Source: Yamagishiella unicocca
Lineage: Eukaryota > Chlorophyta > Chlorophyceae > Chlamydomonadales > Volvocaceae
Direction: 5' to 3'
DNA length: 64,000 nucleotides
NCBI GenBank assembly: GCA_003116995.1
Contig: BDSL01000007.1
Coordinates: forward strand, 992,001 to 1,056,000
Each line of letters starts with the position of its first letter. Positions within the stretch are counted from its first letter, which is position 1. Below the pieces are notes generated by a model. It was not told the origin of the DNA. It saw only the letters and a program-made list of their open reading frames with translations, and searched no databases. A program made the translations under genes and the position numbers. Positions 33,329-45,461 of this stretch are shown piece after piece.

Positions 33329-35137
33329 GCGGAGCAGGAATTGCTGGCTGTACTGCATGCCCTGAAAGAATGGCGCTGCTACCTTGAAGGTAGACCGTTC
33401 ACCGTGAAAACTGATCACAAACCCCTTACGTTCCTGCAAGGTGTGCCGTCCTTGAACCGTCGTCAGGCACGCTGGCTTGAATATATAGCGCGTTTCAACT
33501 ACAACTGGGAGTACGTATCTGGTTCTTTGAACATTGCAGACGCTCTCAGCCGGCATCCTAATCTGTATGCAGCCGTCCTGTCTGTTGTGACCCGTAGACA
33601 AACTGCCAAGGCGCCGACTGAGGTTCCTCCCACTGAGTTTGCTGCTCGTCTCAAGGATGCTTCTGTCACTGATCCGTACTTCACTGTGAAACGGAATACC
33701 GCTAACCTGACCTGTTCCCACGGCATCTGGCTCCGTGTTCTGTCTGACCGTCGCCAAATAGTGGTCCCCAATGATGATACCCTCAGACAGGACATCTTGG
33801 CGAAGTACCATGACGGTCCCCTAGCGGGGCATCCCGGCTGTACTCGACTGATCGAGCTGGTTTCTCGTACCTTCTGGTGGCCGCGAATGGCCAAGGATGC
33901 GGAAAACTACGTTTTATCGTGCCCTTCCTGTCAGCGTAATAAACCTCAGTCCGGTAAGACTCCTGGGTTACTGCAGCCGTTGCCTGTGCCGGCTAACCCC
34001 TGGGACAGCGTCTCTATGGACTATGTGGTTGCGCTTCCCAAAACTGAGGGGGGATACGACGCGGTTCTCGTTTTGGTTGATCGGCTGACCAAAATGGTGC
34101 ATCTGGCGCCTACCGTGACGACCTGTACTGCTGAACACACCGCCCGCCTGTTTTTCGATAACGTTGTGCGTCTGCATGGTGTGCCCCGTAACGTGGTATC
34201 TGACCGCGATGCGAAATTCACGAGTAAGTTTTGGGGCTCGCTGAGTGAGCTTTTGGGCATGAAGGTCAACATGTCGACCGCCTACCACCCTCAGTCGGAT
34301 GGCCAAACTGAACGTATGAATCGCACTCTGGGGGATATGTTGCGTAACTTTGCTGGTCGTAATCCACTGAACTGGGACACGTACTTAACTGCCGCTGAGT
34401 TCGCCATGAACAACTCAGTGAATCGTTCTACTAGGCAGAGTCCGTTCTTCCTGAACTATGGCTTCCATCCTGCGCTACCTGTCTGGCGGGAATTGGATGT
34501 TAACGTTCCTGCTGCGAAGAGCTTTGCTAAGAACTTTGTGTCTCGGCTAACTGATGCTAAAGCGTGCCTGGAATCCGCGCAACAGCGTGCTGCAGATTAC
34601 TACAACCGCAACAAGAAGGACGTTACTTTCACTCCGGGTCAGTTGGTTATGCTGAGCACCAAGAACCTCCGCGCGCTGGCGGTTGGTTCGCGGAAACTGT
34701 TACCCCGGTGGGTCGGTCCCTTTCCTGTCATACGCATGGTCGGTTCTGTTGCTGTTCAACTGCGCCTGCCATCTGATATGCGTATTCATTCGACTTTTCA
34801 TGTATCCCTGATTCGCCCTTACCGGTCGAAGGACTCTGACATGGAAGTTGATGCTGCTGACACTGTCCCTACTGATCCGGGCCCTGTCGACTGGCTGCCG
34901 AACAAACAACCTCTCTGGACGGTTGAACGCGTTCTGGACTATCGTTGTCGCCGCGTACGGTCTGGTCGCAAATTCCGTAATATGCACGAGTGGTTTGTCA
35001 AATGGGCAGGCTTTTCGTCTGAGCATAATAGCTGGGAACCTGCGCATCATTTCACTTCGGATCTGAAACCGGAGTTGGAATCTGTTAAATTGGCCTCTAA
35101 GCGTGCAGCGGGGACGCTGCCGCCGGAGGGGGGATAG
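33329..35137 (+). mobile_element. Ty3/gypsy chromovirus pol: RNase H - integrase - chromodomain
   Basis: One open frame (598 codons, no internal stop) codes the 3' part of a chromovirus polyprotein. It starts mid RNase H (AEQELLAVLHALKEW, then TDHKPL) and continues with the integrase zinc-binding HHCC region (GHPGCTR to CPSCQRNK). The DDE core follows: Asp in VSMDYVVALP, Asp in VVSDRDAKFTS, Glu in SDGQTERMNRTL. A C-terminal chromodomain (WTVERVLDYRC to WFVKWAGFSSEHNSWEP) ends it. Protease, reverse transcriptase and the first half of RNase H are missing; the cut lies at the right end of the inverted-end element. The intact frame means recent insertion. It copies itself through RNA; this truncated copy cannot. 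Confidence 0.95.
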
Positions 35138-35740
35138 TTGTTGTATCACGTTCTGGACTTAACGTGATGGCGACAATGATCTGTTTCCCGCCAATTCTGC
35201 CTGTTCGACGTACACTACTGACGTACGTCTCTGAAGGCTGTAACTCTGCCGTTACAGACTGGAACTGTGAATCTGTCACAGTTGGGAATCTGTCCTGGGC
35301 TGACTGTTTCTGCATCGTTTGGAGAACTGGGTCTAACGGTCTGTCGTTACCCACTGAGCCGGCTGTCGTACTGCTACAGCACTGTCAGTGTTCTTAAACA
35401 CTTGCTGTTTCTCTAAACGGTAGTTCTGACTGCCCCCAGCAGTTGGACTTTAGCCTACAACACCCTCCGATCCTGCAGCTGGGGGGGAGTGCGCACGACG
35501 TCCGGTAGAATCGACGTCACCCATAGCGCCGTAGGGGTCTGACAGAGCGAGCACGGACAGCAGCAGGCAAGGAAGGCGGCGCTGCCGAGCAGCAGCGATC
35601 AGGGTGGGCCGCGGTGCCGATACTCAAGGAAGGTGGAATCCCTACCGTTGCACAGTCCAATCCCACCCTTTGGCTAATCTAATCCCCAACCCAGGACCAA
35701 CCCTTTTGGCAATCCTAATCCCTTGATACCCTCTGGACGG
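35126..35740 (+). repeat. Polypurine tract and presumed 3' LTR
   Basis: GGAGGGGGGATAG just before TGTTGTATCACG marks the purine tract and LTR start, matching the decayed copy at 6890-6905. The LTR right border is unknown because the 5' LTR is absent; the 54-bp segment shared with 1817-1870 lies at 35679-35732. Confidence 0.6.
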
Positions 35741-38224
35741 ACCTCCTCCGAGGAGCTCGGATGTCATGCCCCACAGCAGGCTTCGGCCGTCGCGGACACT
35801 AGGTCGTCCCGGCCGTGCTGTTCGTGCTTTCCTGGCTGACCGTCGTGGCCGACTCCAGGCCTGACTGGCGTGCGCTGTCGTTAGCGCTCAGGCTACAACT
35901 GACCAGGTCGTAGACACGTTAGCAGGTGAACGCCGCAAGTCGCTACCTCTTCCGGGGACTGTCCCGGGTATCCTGACTCCCGACCGAAGCGCTGCCCACA
36001 GCTGCACTGTTGCTTGCGGGGGCAACTATGCTCGACACTGTTGTTACACGTCTGCAACTGGGCAGCTCGTGCGAGAGAATACTTCGAGCACGGCCGGGAA
36101 TGCCAGACGTGGCATCCGGCCCGTGCTAAGGCGGCGGAGGCTCTGTGGGCCCGATGTGCGCACCTTATCCCTGCAGCTCCGATCGTGAGCCAGCTACCAC
36201 CTAACACCGAAAGTTACCAGACGGTATAAGACGGCGTCCGTTACTTAGTGTCAACGAACCATACCTAACAACACACTGGCGAGATATTTCACTCCAACTG
36301 TCACGCTCAGATACGCGTTTCTGGAGCGGCACCGAAACCATGACTAATGCCCGCGAATCGTTCATGCCGGCGCTGGGGCATGACACGGAGGGGGATTTAA
36401 ATTAAACGAGATAACAAGGCTCGGAGGGGGATATATTTGGCGTGCTGAAGACGTCCGTTCAGGCTGGCTAATTCAGGCTGGCTTATTTCCCCTCAGCCAT
36501 GTTGATCGGCGCACAACCTGCCCAGCATAACAAATTGTTGTTTGGCGGGGTGCAACCTGCTGGGTGTTGCCCTAAGTCTGGGGCGAAAAGGAGTAGCACG
36601 ATAGCAGGGGCAACTAGGCTAACGAAGTCGTCAAGACTTGTTACAAATTTCCAATCCTAATCATTTTGCCAGGTGCGGTCACAAATTCAGACGCAAATGC
36701 GGGGTACAAAGCTTAGTCGGCCAATTTGCGACTCGGAAGGCGCGAGTTGCTTGTCTTTGTTCAGAGTCGGGGAGCGCAGCAAGCAGGAGTGGCTGAGCGC
36801 ACTTCCAAATGTGGCCAAGCAAGGGCGCCAAAGTTGTAACGGCCGTTTTGCGACTCGGAACGTGTGAATTTTTGCAATTTTGTGTTTTTTTGGTCCGAGG
36901 ATGCGAGGAAGCGCAGCGAACTGCACAGGAAGTAGACGCTCCTCCTCCGTCGTAGCGAGGCCCCAAGCTGAGGCTTAGGACTGCAAGTCTGTAAGCGAGA
37001 GCCTGAAGGGAACCTAAGGATGCTTACAGGGTCTCGCTTCATGCAACATCGTGCAACCTCCGTAGTTAGCTCAGGAGCCCCCGGGGTTCACAACCGACAG
37101 TCTCCCGAAACGCCATCTCCTCGCAGAACCACGTGATGAGCACTATCGCAACTCCGGTGACCTGCCACCCACAACCCCAAATTAAGCAAACGCCCACAAC
37201 AACCGAACCCCACCGCCACCACTGCCACCGCCACCACCGGCGCGTTCCTGCAAGCGAACTCACCCACTTCGCAACTCCACCTACGCTCCCCCGCTGCTGG
37301 CGCCGAGCCGGCCCAAGTGGAGCGCCGCGTACCCCCTCCGCGTGTCCGCAGGCCGCAGCGCGCCGCGGCCCCATCCCTCCGCGCCCTGCCCTTGCGGCTG
37401 CCCTTGCGACTGTGCTGCCACGTCATCCGCCTCCGCCGCGTCAGGACCACCGCCACCGCCCCAGCTTGACTGGTGCGTGCCCGTGGAGTGACGACGACCT
37501 GGCACCAGGCTGGGGTCGCCCTGGGTGCCCGGTGCAGCAAAATGCGGAGTGGTGGTGGTGGCGGCGAGGAAGCCCGTTGCCGACGGCATCCTATGCCGTT
37601 TTGATTGTAGTGTCATACGGCGTGATGTAGTTCAAAGTGTAGTGTGATGTAGGGTCACAGTCGCGCGCGCGATCGTCATCGCAGTTTGAGCGATGGAGTG
37701 CGAGACCCCTCGACTCGTTGCGCTGCTCGAACTGGCAGCGTTACAGGCAAATCATGGAGCTGATCATCTGCAGCAGAAAGCCACGTCTAAAACAAGACGC
37801 CGCTTATTGATCAAACGGCGAATCCTGGCCTTCTCCGCCAGACGTTGGCAATGTTGTGAATTGAGTTGCCTGGCCGTGCCAAATGCAACGCGGGTAGTTA
37901 ACTGTCTTAAAAGGCCGATGATGACGGCAACAAAGCCGTTCTTCCGGGGTCGGCGATCTCCGCGAGTTCGCGGGGCTCTCGCAGCCGCGAACAACGACGA
38001 CACCTTCCAGCGCCCATAACCAGCTGCCCCTTAGCTGCGATGCATGTCAACTTCCAAATACTATGAGCCCGCGAAGAACGAGCAGCGACACCGCGCCGCG
38101 CGGCGCGACCCGACAACGCTTGATGCGAACGCCCCCCGCCCGTGGGCGTGTACCCTTGTCCCTCCCCACCTTCCTCCCGACTTGTCCCGGTACACCCTAC
38201 CTCCTGTCTCTCTCCTCCGGTTCC
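35741..38224. other. Gene-free stretch with repeat remnants
   Basis: No gene is supported. A short direct repeat (TTTGCGACTCGGAA) occurs near 36725 and 36847. The stretch 37080-37620 is open in several frames on both strands but shows only low-complexity translation. A duplicated promoter/5' fragment occupies 37575-37767. Confidence 0.5.
37575..37767 (+). pseudogene. Duplicated 5' fragment of the RWDD3-like gene
   Basis: This 193-bp block matches 41792-41982 with few changes. It includes the upstream sequence (CGTTGCCGACGGCATCC), the ATG (37693) and codons 1-25 with the same MExETPRLVALLELAALQ start. After GGAGCTGATCAT the two copies part, and no further exon follows here. It is a broken start of the gene, 4.2 kb upstream in the same orientation. 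Confidence 0.9.
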
Positions 38225-41200
38225 TCAACCCGCGTTCAAATCCAAGCTATCCAGCCTTCCGGCGCCCACCACCTCCGCTTCTGCCCTCGCCCTCGCCACC
38301 TGCATCTCCGCCTCGGCCCACGCCGCCTCCTCCTCCGCCTGTCGCAGCACCTCCGCGTGCAGTTCCGACTTCACGCCCCCGGCCCCGTCGCAGCCCGGCC
38401 GCCGCAACCAGCGGTGCAGCTGCATGACGTCGTCATCGGGGGCCGTGCAACCTCGTAGCTCCAGGTCCTGCGCGTCAAGAGAACGAGCGGCACGCCACAG
38501 GGGACATGTGGGTCGGAACATGTGGGTCGGAACATGTGGGTCGGAACATGTGGGTCGGGACATGTGGGTCGGGACATATGGGATGGAGATGGAACATGTG
38601 GGTGGAAACATACGGGCGAGGACGTGTGGTAGCATAAGGGGACAAAGACCCCTAAGTCCCTCGCCGCCCCGCCGCTTTCTTATCGCCCTCATCCCCGCGT
38701 CCCGCGCTCACCCGCAGTCCGGGCAGCGCCACTCGCAGCAGCAGCAGGTCCCCGGCTGAGAACTCGAAGCCGCGCAGCTGCAGCGCCACCAGCCCGGCAG
38801 GCCCCAGCGGCGCCAGGGCGGCCAGCCAGGACCCCGCCAGCCGCCCGCACAGCATGGTAGTCGACCCATGGTCGAACGGCCGCACTAGCAGCGCCGGCGG
38901 CAGCCCTCCGCAACCGCGCCGCCGGCCGGCCGACGGTGCGTTGGCTGGTTCCGGAGCTGATGGTTCCGGAGCTAATGCCGCTGCGGCTGACGACAGCGAT
39001 GACGGCTCCCGGGGATGCGGCTTCAGCAGCCGCGCCAGCAGACGGCACGCCGCCAGGGCGACGTCCGCGACCCATGGGTCGGCCTCGATGGAACTGGCCT
39101 CGCACGCTGACCCCACCAGCGTCAGCCGCCCGACCTCACTCCCTGCTGCCGCGCGGGAGCGACCTGCTGTCGCTGCATTCGCTGTCGGTGGGGCTGCTGC
39201 TGCTGCTGCTGCTGCTGCTAATACTGCTGCCGCTGACGTGGACGCGGCTGCTGCTGCTGCTGCTGCTGCTGCGCTGGCGTCCGATCCAGGGAGGGCAGCA
39301 TCCTGGTTTCCAGCTGCACCGCCGCCTTCCCCCGGGGCTTCCTGGACGCTGGACAGGCCAGGTGCGGCTGCGTGCGAGGGGGCAGCACCGCCGGTAGCGG
39401 TAGCCGCAGCGGCGGCGTAGGCGGCGGCGGCGGCGGCGGCAGTAGACGCCTTCGAGAGCTGGCGGCACTGGAGGATCTCCAGGTCTGGCAGGCCGTCCAA
39501 TGCCGCCAGCACGGGCGCGCAAGGCAGGTGGCGGACCTGGCGGGAGGGTATGAGCGGGCGGAGCAGAGGGGCGCGGGAGGGGGAGCAGGGTGCCGTCCTT
39601 TCCAAATTAGCAGCAGGCCCAGGGTCGTCCTACCGGTGGATCCGGACCCCATCAGCACACCTGCAGCTCGCGGAGGAGCGGCGGGAGCGGCACGACAGGC
39701 AGCAACCGCCCGCGGCCCCCACCCCGCCCCTCGCAGGTCGGCGGCAGCACGATGCTGCGGCAGGCCAGGCAGGCCAGCTGCGGCGCCCTCGACAGTACGG
39801 CCATGTCGTACACCGTCAGCTCGTACGACTTGCCCAGGTGCAGCTCCACGAGGCTGGCTGCGGACGCGGCCACCGGGATGACACGCCAGCGCAGCCCTGC
39901 CGTACGATGGGCTCCAGAACCACCGGGTGCGCGGGCCCCGCCGGACCGTTCCAGCGCCCACGCATCCTCTGTCGCCGAGCCGTTGTACGACAACCCACCG
40001 ACCCGCGGGTCGGTCCCCGGCGCGTCCGGGTCCTCAGCCTCCGGCGCTAGGAACCCCGTGGGCAGGTCCACTCTGAGGCGCGTAAGGCCCGTGAGGGCGC
40101 TGAGGCCCGCCAGACGGTACGGCGGATCGAGCAGCCGCGGCAGCGCGCTGCCGTACAGCTCCAGGCGGCGCAGGTTGGCGAGTGAGGCGATGGCGGCGAT
40201 GGCGGGGGGCGCTGCCGTACAGCTCGCGGCGGTGTTACGGCAGCCCGGGGAGGGGGCACAGGGCGAGCGGGGACCCAATAACCGCCCTTTCTGAGACGAT
40301 TAGGTGGCCCCAATGGGCAGCTTCAGTCACTTCTGCCATGTCCATACTGTGTCTACAAATCCCACCAAACGCCGCCTTGCACCACCCGTGCGCTCCCCCG
40401 CCTCGCCCACCTTCTCCCCCGCGCATTCGCAGGGGCCCCAGCGGCGCCGACTGCTGCATCTCCAGCTGCATCCGGAGCTCCTCCAGCGTCGCACACTCCG
40501 CCAGCCCCACAGCGGGCGGGGCGCCGCGCGGTCCGACCCGCAGCTCCAGTCCCCGCAGGCGGGAGCCCACGGCCGCCAGGATTCTGTCCGCCCCCTTGGC
40601 TGCGCTGGCGTCCGGCAGCTCCAAAACCAGGTGCTCCAGCAGGGGGGCTGAGGCCGCCAGCGACGTGGTGACGCGGTCCGTCAGACGTGGGGAGCCGAGG
40701 AGCGCTACGCGGGTGGCGTTGGCGGACATCTCGCGTAGGATGCTGCACCTGGCCGAGGTAGCGGTGTGGGTGAAGGGCGGGGGAGGGCGGGCGGGGTTCA
40801 GAGGAGGGGATGGATGGTGAAGAGGGGAACGGAGAATTTGAGTAGAATTGGAGCGCTGGTGCTGTTTATTAGAACGTTGATTTCCTGGACGGCTGCGTGA
40901 GAAGGGCTTTTGGAAAGTCGACATGGACTGTCCTCACATGATGGCCTCGGACGGCGCGGAACCGCAAGAGACGGTGAGCTGAAGAGGGCGACAGCCACGC
41001 CCAGCCAGTGATTCCAAAGCATCCAATCCAGCAACTCGCCCGGAGAGCTGGGTTTGGAACAGATGCGCAGCGCGCACAGCATTGATATGCAAAGAAAGGC
41101 TCGCCGCGTCGTGCAGGCTCCGTGCTTCGTGGCTAACGGTCCTGAAGTTTAGGGATGCATGTCGACCCAGCAGAGCCCAGAGCAGAGGGATGGCGCGTAG

Positions 41201-41263
41201 GACGTCATACAGATTACGGTCAAGTGTATTGGAAGTGAGCGCTTCAGTTTGGTCGGCAGACAT
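38225..41263 (-). CDS. LRR/F-box-like protein, paralogue A
   Basis: Five exons agree in phase: 40938-41263, 40411-40748, 39661-40211, 38712-39536 and 38225-38467, giving 760 aa. The N-terminal exon (LYDVLRAIPLLWALLGRH, then FRTVSHEARSLHDAA) resembles an F-box-like segment. It is followed by irregular leucine-rich repeats (LANLRRLELYGSALPRLL, LVELHLGKSYELTVYDMA, LREL-Q-V-RHLPCAPVLAAL). An Ala-rich low-complexity insert is coded by exon 4, and the C-terminus is a charged, probably coiled helix (EEEAAWAEAEMQVARARAEAE). The whole structure is repeated in 58982-63211. If F-box-like, it would recruit substrates to a ubiquitin ligase, but the F-box match is weak and no function is known. It starts 645 bp from the divergent RWDD3-like gene. 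Confidence 0.82.
38502..38620. repeat. ~15-bp minisatellite in intron 4 of paralogue A
   Basis: Units of ACATGTGGGTCGGA and variants, about six to seven copies. Confidence 0.85.
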
Positions 41264-41907
41264 GGTTCTCTCAGTGTCTAAGACTTATGCCACGAAATGC
41301 TTTGCGCATTGTCTTTCATCAGGCCACCAACCAATAACAGACCCCGTACGTGCTGTTAGCGTCCGAGCAGCCGGAAGCATTAACATTTTTCAGAAGGTAT
41401 CATGCGAGGATTAAGAACGAAATCTGTCTTCATCAGCCAGCCTGGCTCAAGGATGCGCGCGGAAACGCGACATTGGTACGGTATCCACAAATGTCTCCGT
41501 TGCCTGGCTCACCCGTATACCTTTCAGCCCTTATAAGCCAGTCACAGCCTCGAGCAGCCTCATGTGCCATGGGCAGCATTCACAGCATGAAGGGTTCCAC
41601 CGGACCACCGCCGTCCTCCCGTCCAGGTAAAGTCTGTACGACAGAAGCTGTCGAGCCTCAACACCTTGAAATCGTCCAGCTACCATCGTTGAGCAGCTCG
41701 CAGTATTAGGAACGCTAGTGTATACTTACACGGAATCCGTCACTTGCTCGTCTCCCGTTGCACAGCGTACTAAAGGCATACACTTGCAGCTCGTTGCCGA
41801 CGGCATCCTATGCCGTTTTGATTAAGGTGCCACACGGCGTGATATAACTCAAAGTGTAGTCTGATGTAGGGTCACAGTCGCGCGCGACGGTCATCGCAGT
41901 TTGAGCG
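41264..41907. promoter_or_regulatory. Divergent promoter region
   Basis: The 644 bp separate the starts of LRR paralogue A (-) and the RWDD3-like gene (+), so both promoters should lie here. Its right part (from 41792) is duplicated at 37575-37767, including the 116 bp before the ATG. No clear TATA box was found. Confidence 0.5.
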
Positions 41908-41982
41908 ATGGAGCGCGAGACACCTCGACTCGTTGCGCTGCTCGAACTGGCAGCGTTACAGGCAATTCATGGAGCTGATCAT
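41792..41982 (+). repeat. Source copy of the duplicated 5' block
   Basis: Matches 37575-37767 (see that entry). It spans 116 bp of upstream sequence plus the first 25 codons of the RWDD3-like gene. Confidence 0.9.
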
Positions 41983-44512
41983 GTGCTGCTTCACGATACG
42001 AACCAACAGCACTTGCTGGAATTGGCAGCGGCAGGGGACCTGCAGGTGAACCATTCGCTCTGATTGGTCGTCGTAGCCTTGTTACTGAGGCCTGCAAACG
42101 ACGACTCCTCCGGTCTCGTTACGGCGTGCTCCCATGCAAGGCCTAGGCCCCGCAGCACCAACCCATAAGCCCCGCAACACCAGCGCAAAGCCGCCGTCCT
42201 CCCCCCTCCGCTCCTCGTCCCTTGCCGTCCCCTCCCCCCCCTCCCTAGGAGGATGCTGCCGCGGCGCATCTGGGCTGTCAGGACCTGGTCGCCGTCCTGC
42301 GGTGCTCCCCCTCCATCACGAAGTGAGTCAGCGGTTCGGCGCACGTGTGCCGTACTTCCAACCTCCCGCCCAACCGCGTACCACGAATGACGCCACAAAC
42401 CACGTCCATTCGGCCCCTCACACCACACCTCGACAAAGCCTTGTATTGCCGCCTCCTCGCTTCAATGCCCGACATCAGCGGTCCACGTGCTTGCCTGACT
42501 CATCCCGCGCCCGGTGACTATCCCAGTGACGGCGGCGGCGGCGCCGCCGCCCTTCCAGGATCTACCCCAGCCGCCGAATCACAACTGGAGGTGGAGCTGC
42601 GGCTGAGTCTACCTCCAGGCTATCCCACGGGGCCGGTGGCGGCACCTTCGGCGGCAGGGACGGCGGCGGCGGCGGCGGCGAATGCGGCGCGCTGCAGCGT
42701 CAGCGTCAGGAGTGACGCAGGGCGGCGGGCGGTCGGCCGGGACTGGTACGACAGCCTGACTTCGGAGCTCAACGATTTGGCCCGGCAGGCCGCGGCGGAG
42801 GTACGGAGATCGTACCGTCCTTCAGGGCTGCAGTACTGCGGTACTGCATGGACACATGCGGTGCCTTTAGGGTGAGGCGTTTGGGTGAGGTATGGCATTT
42901 TCTGCGATCCTAGATCCAGAGAGTGACGCAATTGCGTCATGATGAGTAACGGGGTCGACACTCGGCTCAGTGCTTGGCGGGGCTGGTAGCGCCACCTCAG
43001 CCGGCCCGTCGCCCCGTTCAACCGCCCGCTGGGCTGATCCAACCGGCGTTGCCGTACCGTGCCGTTCCGTACTGCGCAGGGCAGGCCCTGCCTTCACGAC
43101 CTGTGGGAGCACCTTCAGGCGGCGGCGGACAACCTAGCGATGCAGGAGCTGACACAGCAGCAGCAGCAGCACCACCACCAGCACCACCAGCGCCACCAGC
43201 AGTGCCAAGGGGCCGTCGGCTATTCCTCGGGATCTCCTCCCGGAGCAGCGGGCAGCGCCGGAGGCGGTCTTAATTGCGACGAGGTACGACAGGCCTAGGT
43301 GCGGAACTGCCCATGATTCGAGTTGCTGTCGCAACGGCCTTCGACCCTGGTGCTGATGCCCCGACTGGACTGGACTGGACTGGACTGGACTGGCCCCAGA
43401 AGCGGTCCTCGCATGTCCCCGCCCCCGTTCATTGGGTTCCACTCTACCCCACACCCACCACTCCCCCCCCCCGCGCTGTACGGCAGGTGCTGCTGCTGCG
43501 GCTGGACCACATGCACAACCGGGTGCTGTACGGCAGGACGATAGGGGCATGGATCCGGGAGCTGCGCCTGACAGGTGGGCGGGGGTCAGGGGCATGCACC
43601 CGCATCAGGACGGCGCATGGCAGCGCGTAAGGATGTCGTGTGGACGGCCTTGGCGCCTCGCGCTAGTTGATGCTGATGCTCGGGAGGATGTTTTGTTGGC
43701 TTTAGTTGTTCATGATGTAGTTGTTTGTTCGCCGCCCCGTCGCCTCGCAGGCCGGCTGATATTCCAGGGGAACCTGATCCTCATCCTGCTGGAGGGAGAC
43801 GGCGAGTCGTTGCGGGAGTACCTCGTACGGCATCGTACGGAAAGCGTCGACGTGGACTCACGCGGCCGCAAGGTAATGAGGTTATCATTATCATCGCGTT
43901 TTATGATTGTATATGCGCATTGATAATTTGGTATCCCCAGCAGCACCTGACGTGTGAGTGCCGTGTGGTGGGCCGCCGTGCACGTCCTTTGGCGCAGTGC
44001 AAGGAACGCATGATGGACGTCATTGTGCGCCAGGAGCGGCGGCGGCAGCAGCAGCAGTTGGGTGCTGAAGCGGTCGGTGCGAAGGGCATCGACGACGGCG
44101 GGCGGGCGTTCCATGATTTTAGGTGCGGGGTGTGGGCCGGGATACGCCGTGGGGTGCAACCTGGCATGGCGCTGTCTAGTGAAGCAAGCACGGAGACAAT
44201 CTGGCGAAGCCCTTATTTGCCGGCGGTAGGGGAGGGTAGCGGACCGGCAAGACACCGCCAGCTCGAATGTGTAGCATAATAGCTTAGTAGGTACAGTACA
44301 TGTTTCTTTTGCCCAGTTTCAGGTTGGTAAGGTGATGATATCTTCATCCGCCAGCTGCTGTCTTTTGATCTGCGTCATTTGCGGGCGGTCCGTTCCTGAC
44401 GGTCCGCCTCCGCTCCAGGGAGGTGCAGCTGGAGTCCCTGGAGCAGGTGGGGATGCTGCTCCAGCAGGCGGGCCTCGAGGGGTGGCTCCGGCCGGCTGCG
44501 GGCCTACCATGA
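41908..44512 (+). CDS. RWDD3-like: RWDD3 (RSUME)-like RWD domain protein
   Basis: Eight exons join in phase: 41908-42045, 42249-42322, 42479-42800, 43080-43283, 43487-43574, 43751-43872, 43998-44122 and 44419-44512, giving 388 aa. The N-terminal half has an RWD domain (LEVELRLSLPPGYP, then LTSELNDLARQAA and LHDLWEHLQ). The C-terminal half matches the RWDD3 signature closely: LLRLDHMHNRVLYGRTI, LRLTGRLIFQGNLILILLEG, EYLVRHRTESVDVDSRGRK, CKERMMDVI and a final amphipathic helix. Animal RWDD3 binds Ubc9 and enhances SUMO conjugation; an equivalent role here is inference. Ala- and His/Gln-rich inserts enlarge the RWD part (animal proteins are ~267 aa). The start of exon 3 is the least certain border. 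The ATG is shared with the duplicated fragment at 37693. Confidence 0.9.
43362..43393 (+). repeat. (TGGAC)n microsatellite
   Basis: Six copies of TGGAC in intron 4 of the RWDD3-like gene. Confidence 0.95.
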
Positions 44513-45461
44513 TTGAGCTGGCTGGCGAAGGAGCGGGAGGCGCGGGCGTTTGGAGTTGGAGTTGGAGTTGGATTACATTGTGGAAGCGAGAGGGAGGCAG
44601 CGCGGGAATGGAAGTCTTGGGAGGTGTCGGTAGGCATAGCGACGTAGACGCAGGTACCGGCACAACAAGAGCGGGAGGTTGAGTGATTCGCAAGCGACGC
44701 TCACGAAGAGACGCTCAGATCGCCGCACGAGTGCTGGAGAGGGGGGATGACGCGGCCATGTGGGTGAGAGCGGAGTGAGCGAGCGAGTGAGCGAGGAGTG
44801 AGAGGCGGGTGGTAGTACCGACGAGAGCTCGAGAGGCGAGCGGTTTGCTCTTGTGCCAGGCAAAGGGTGCGAAGTTAATTTCGAAATCTTTCAGATTAAA
44901 GGAGCAGCTGTGACGTGGGTGAGAGTACACCAACAAAGAGCAAAATCGTGGGCTTCACCGAATTTGTGGCCCACAAGCGGCCGCAAGCCATTAACATCTA
45001 TCCTCTCCTAACACGCAGCAAACGGCAGGTTTTGCAAGCAAGCTTGTACGGTGTACCTCGCGCTCGCCTCTAGAATTATCTGACGGCCGAAGTTGCTTAA
45101 ACGCTCGCCGTACTTGACGACCGTTGACGGCCGTCGGCACCTCCCAGAATCGCCTCTCGCCGGCCCCTCAGCGGCAGTTGCGGCTGCTTCCCCGGGCCCC
45201 CAGTCTCCGCAGGTGCACTTGCTTCGGCTCGCCGTGCCTTGGACCCGCTGCACCCCAGCTCAGTTGCAACCAGAGAAAGTAATCGGCGCGCGTCCTCCAC
45301 AACGAGCTTCCTCCTCACCGAACCAAATCAACTACCGACCAAAAACTTCCGAAGACGCCCATCCTCACCAAGGCTAGCAGCGAGCCGTCTGCGCGGGATC
45401 AAGCGTTGCCAGAAGCGCCCTCTGCGCTGACCCGTGGGTCGCGCGGGGTGGCGACCGCAGC
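44513..45461. other. RWDD3-like 3' UTR and ABCA 5' region
   Basis: No further gene is supported between these two same-strand genes. The open frame 45093-45377 lies upstream of the ABCA start and is more likely 5' UTR than a gene. No TGTAA was found near the RWDD3-like stop. Confidence 0.5.

Noticed and set aside
37080..37620. Possible gene on the - strand with several long frames
   Set aside because: Translations are low complexity in all frames and the right end overlaps the duplicated RWDD3-like promoter block; no motif or splice evidence.
45093..45377. Small separate + strand gene upstream of the ABCA start
   Set aside because: No recognisable content; position and lack of a 3' signal fit ABCA 5' UTR better.
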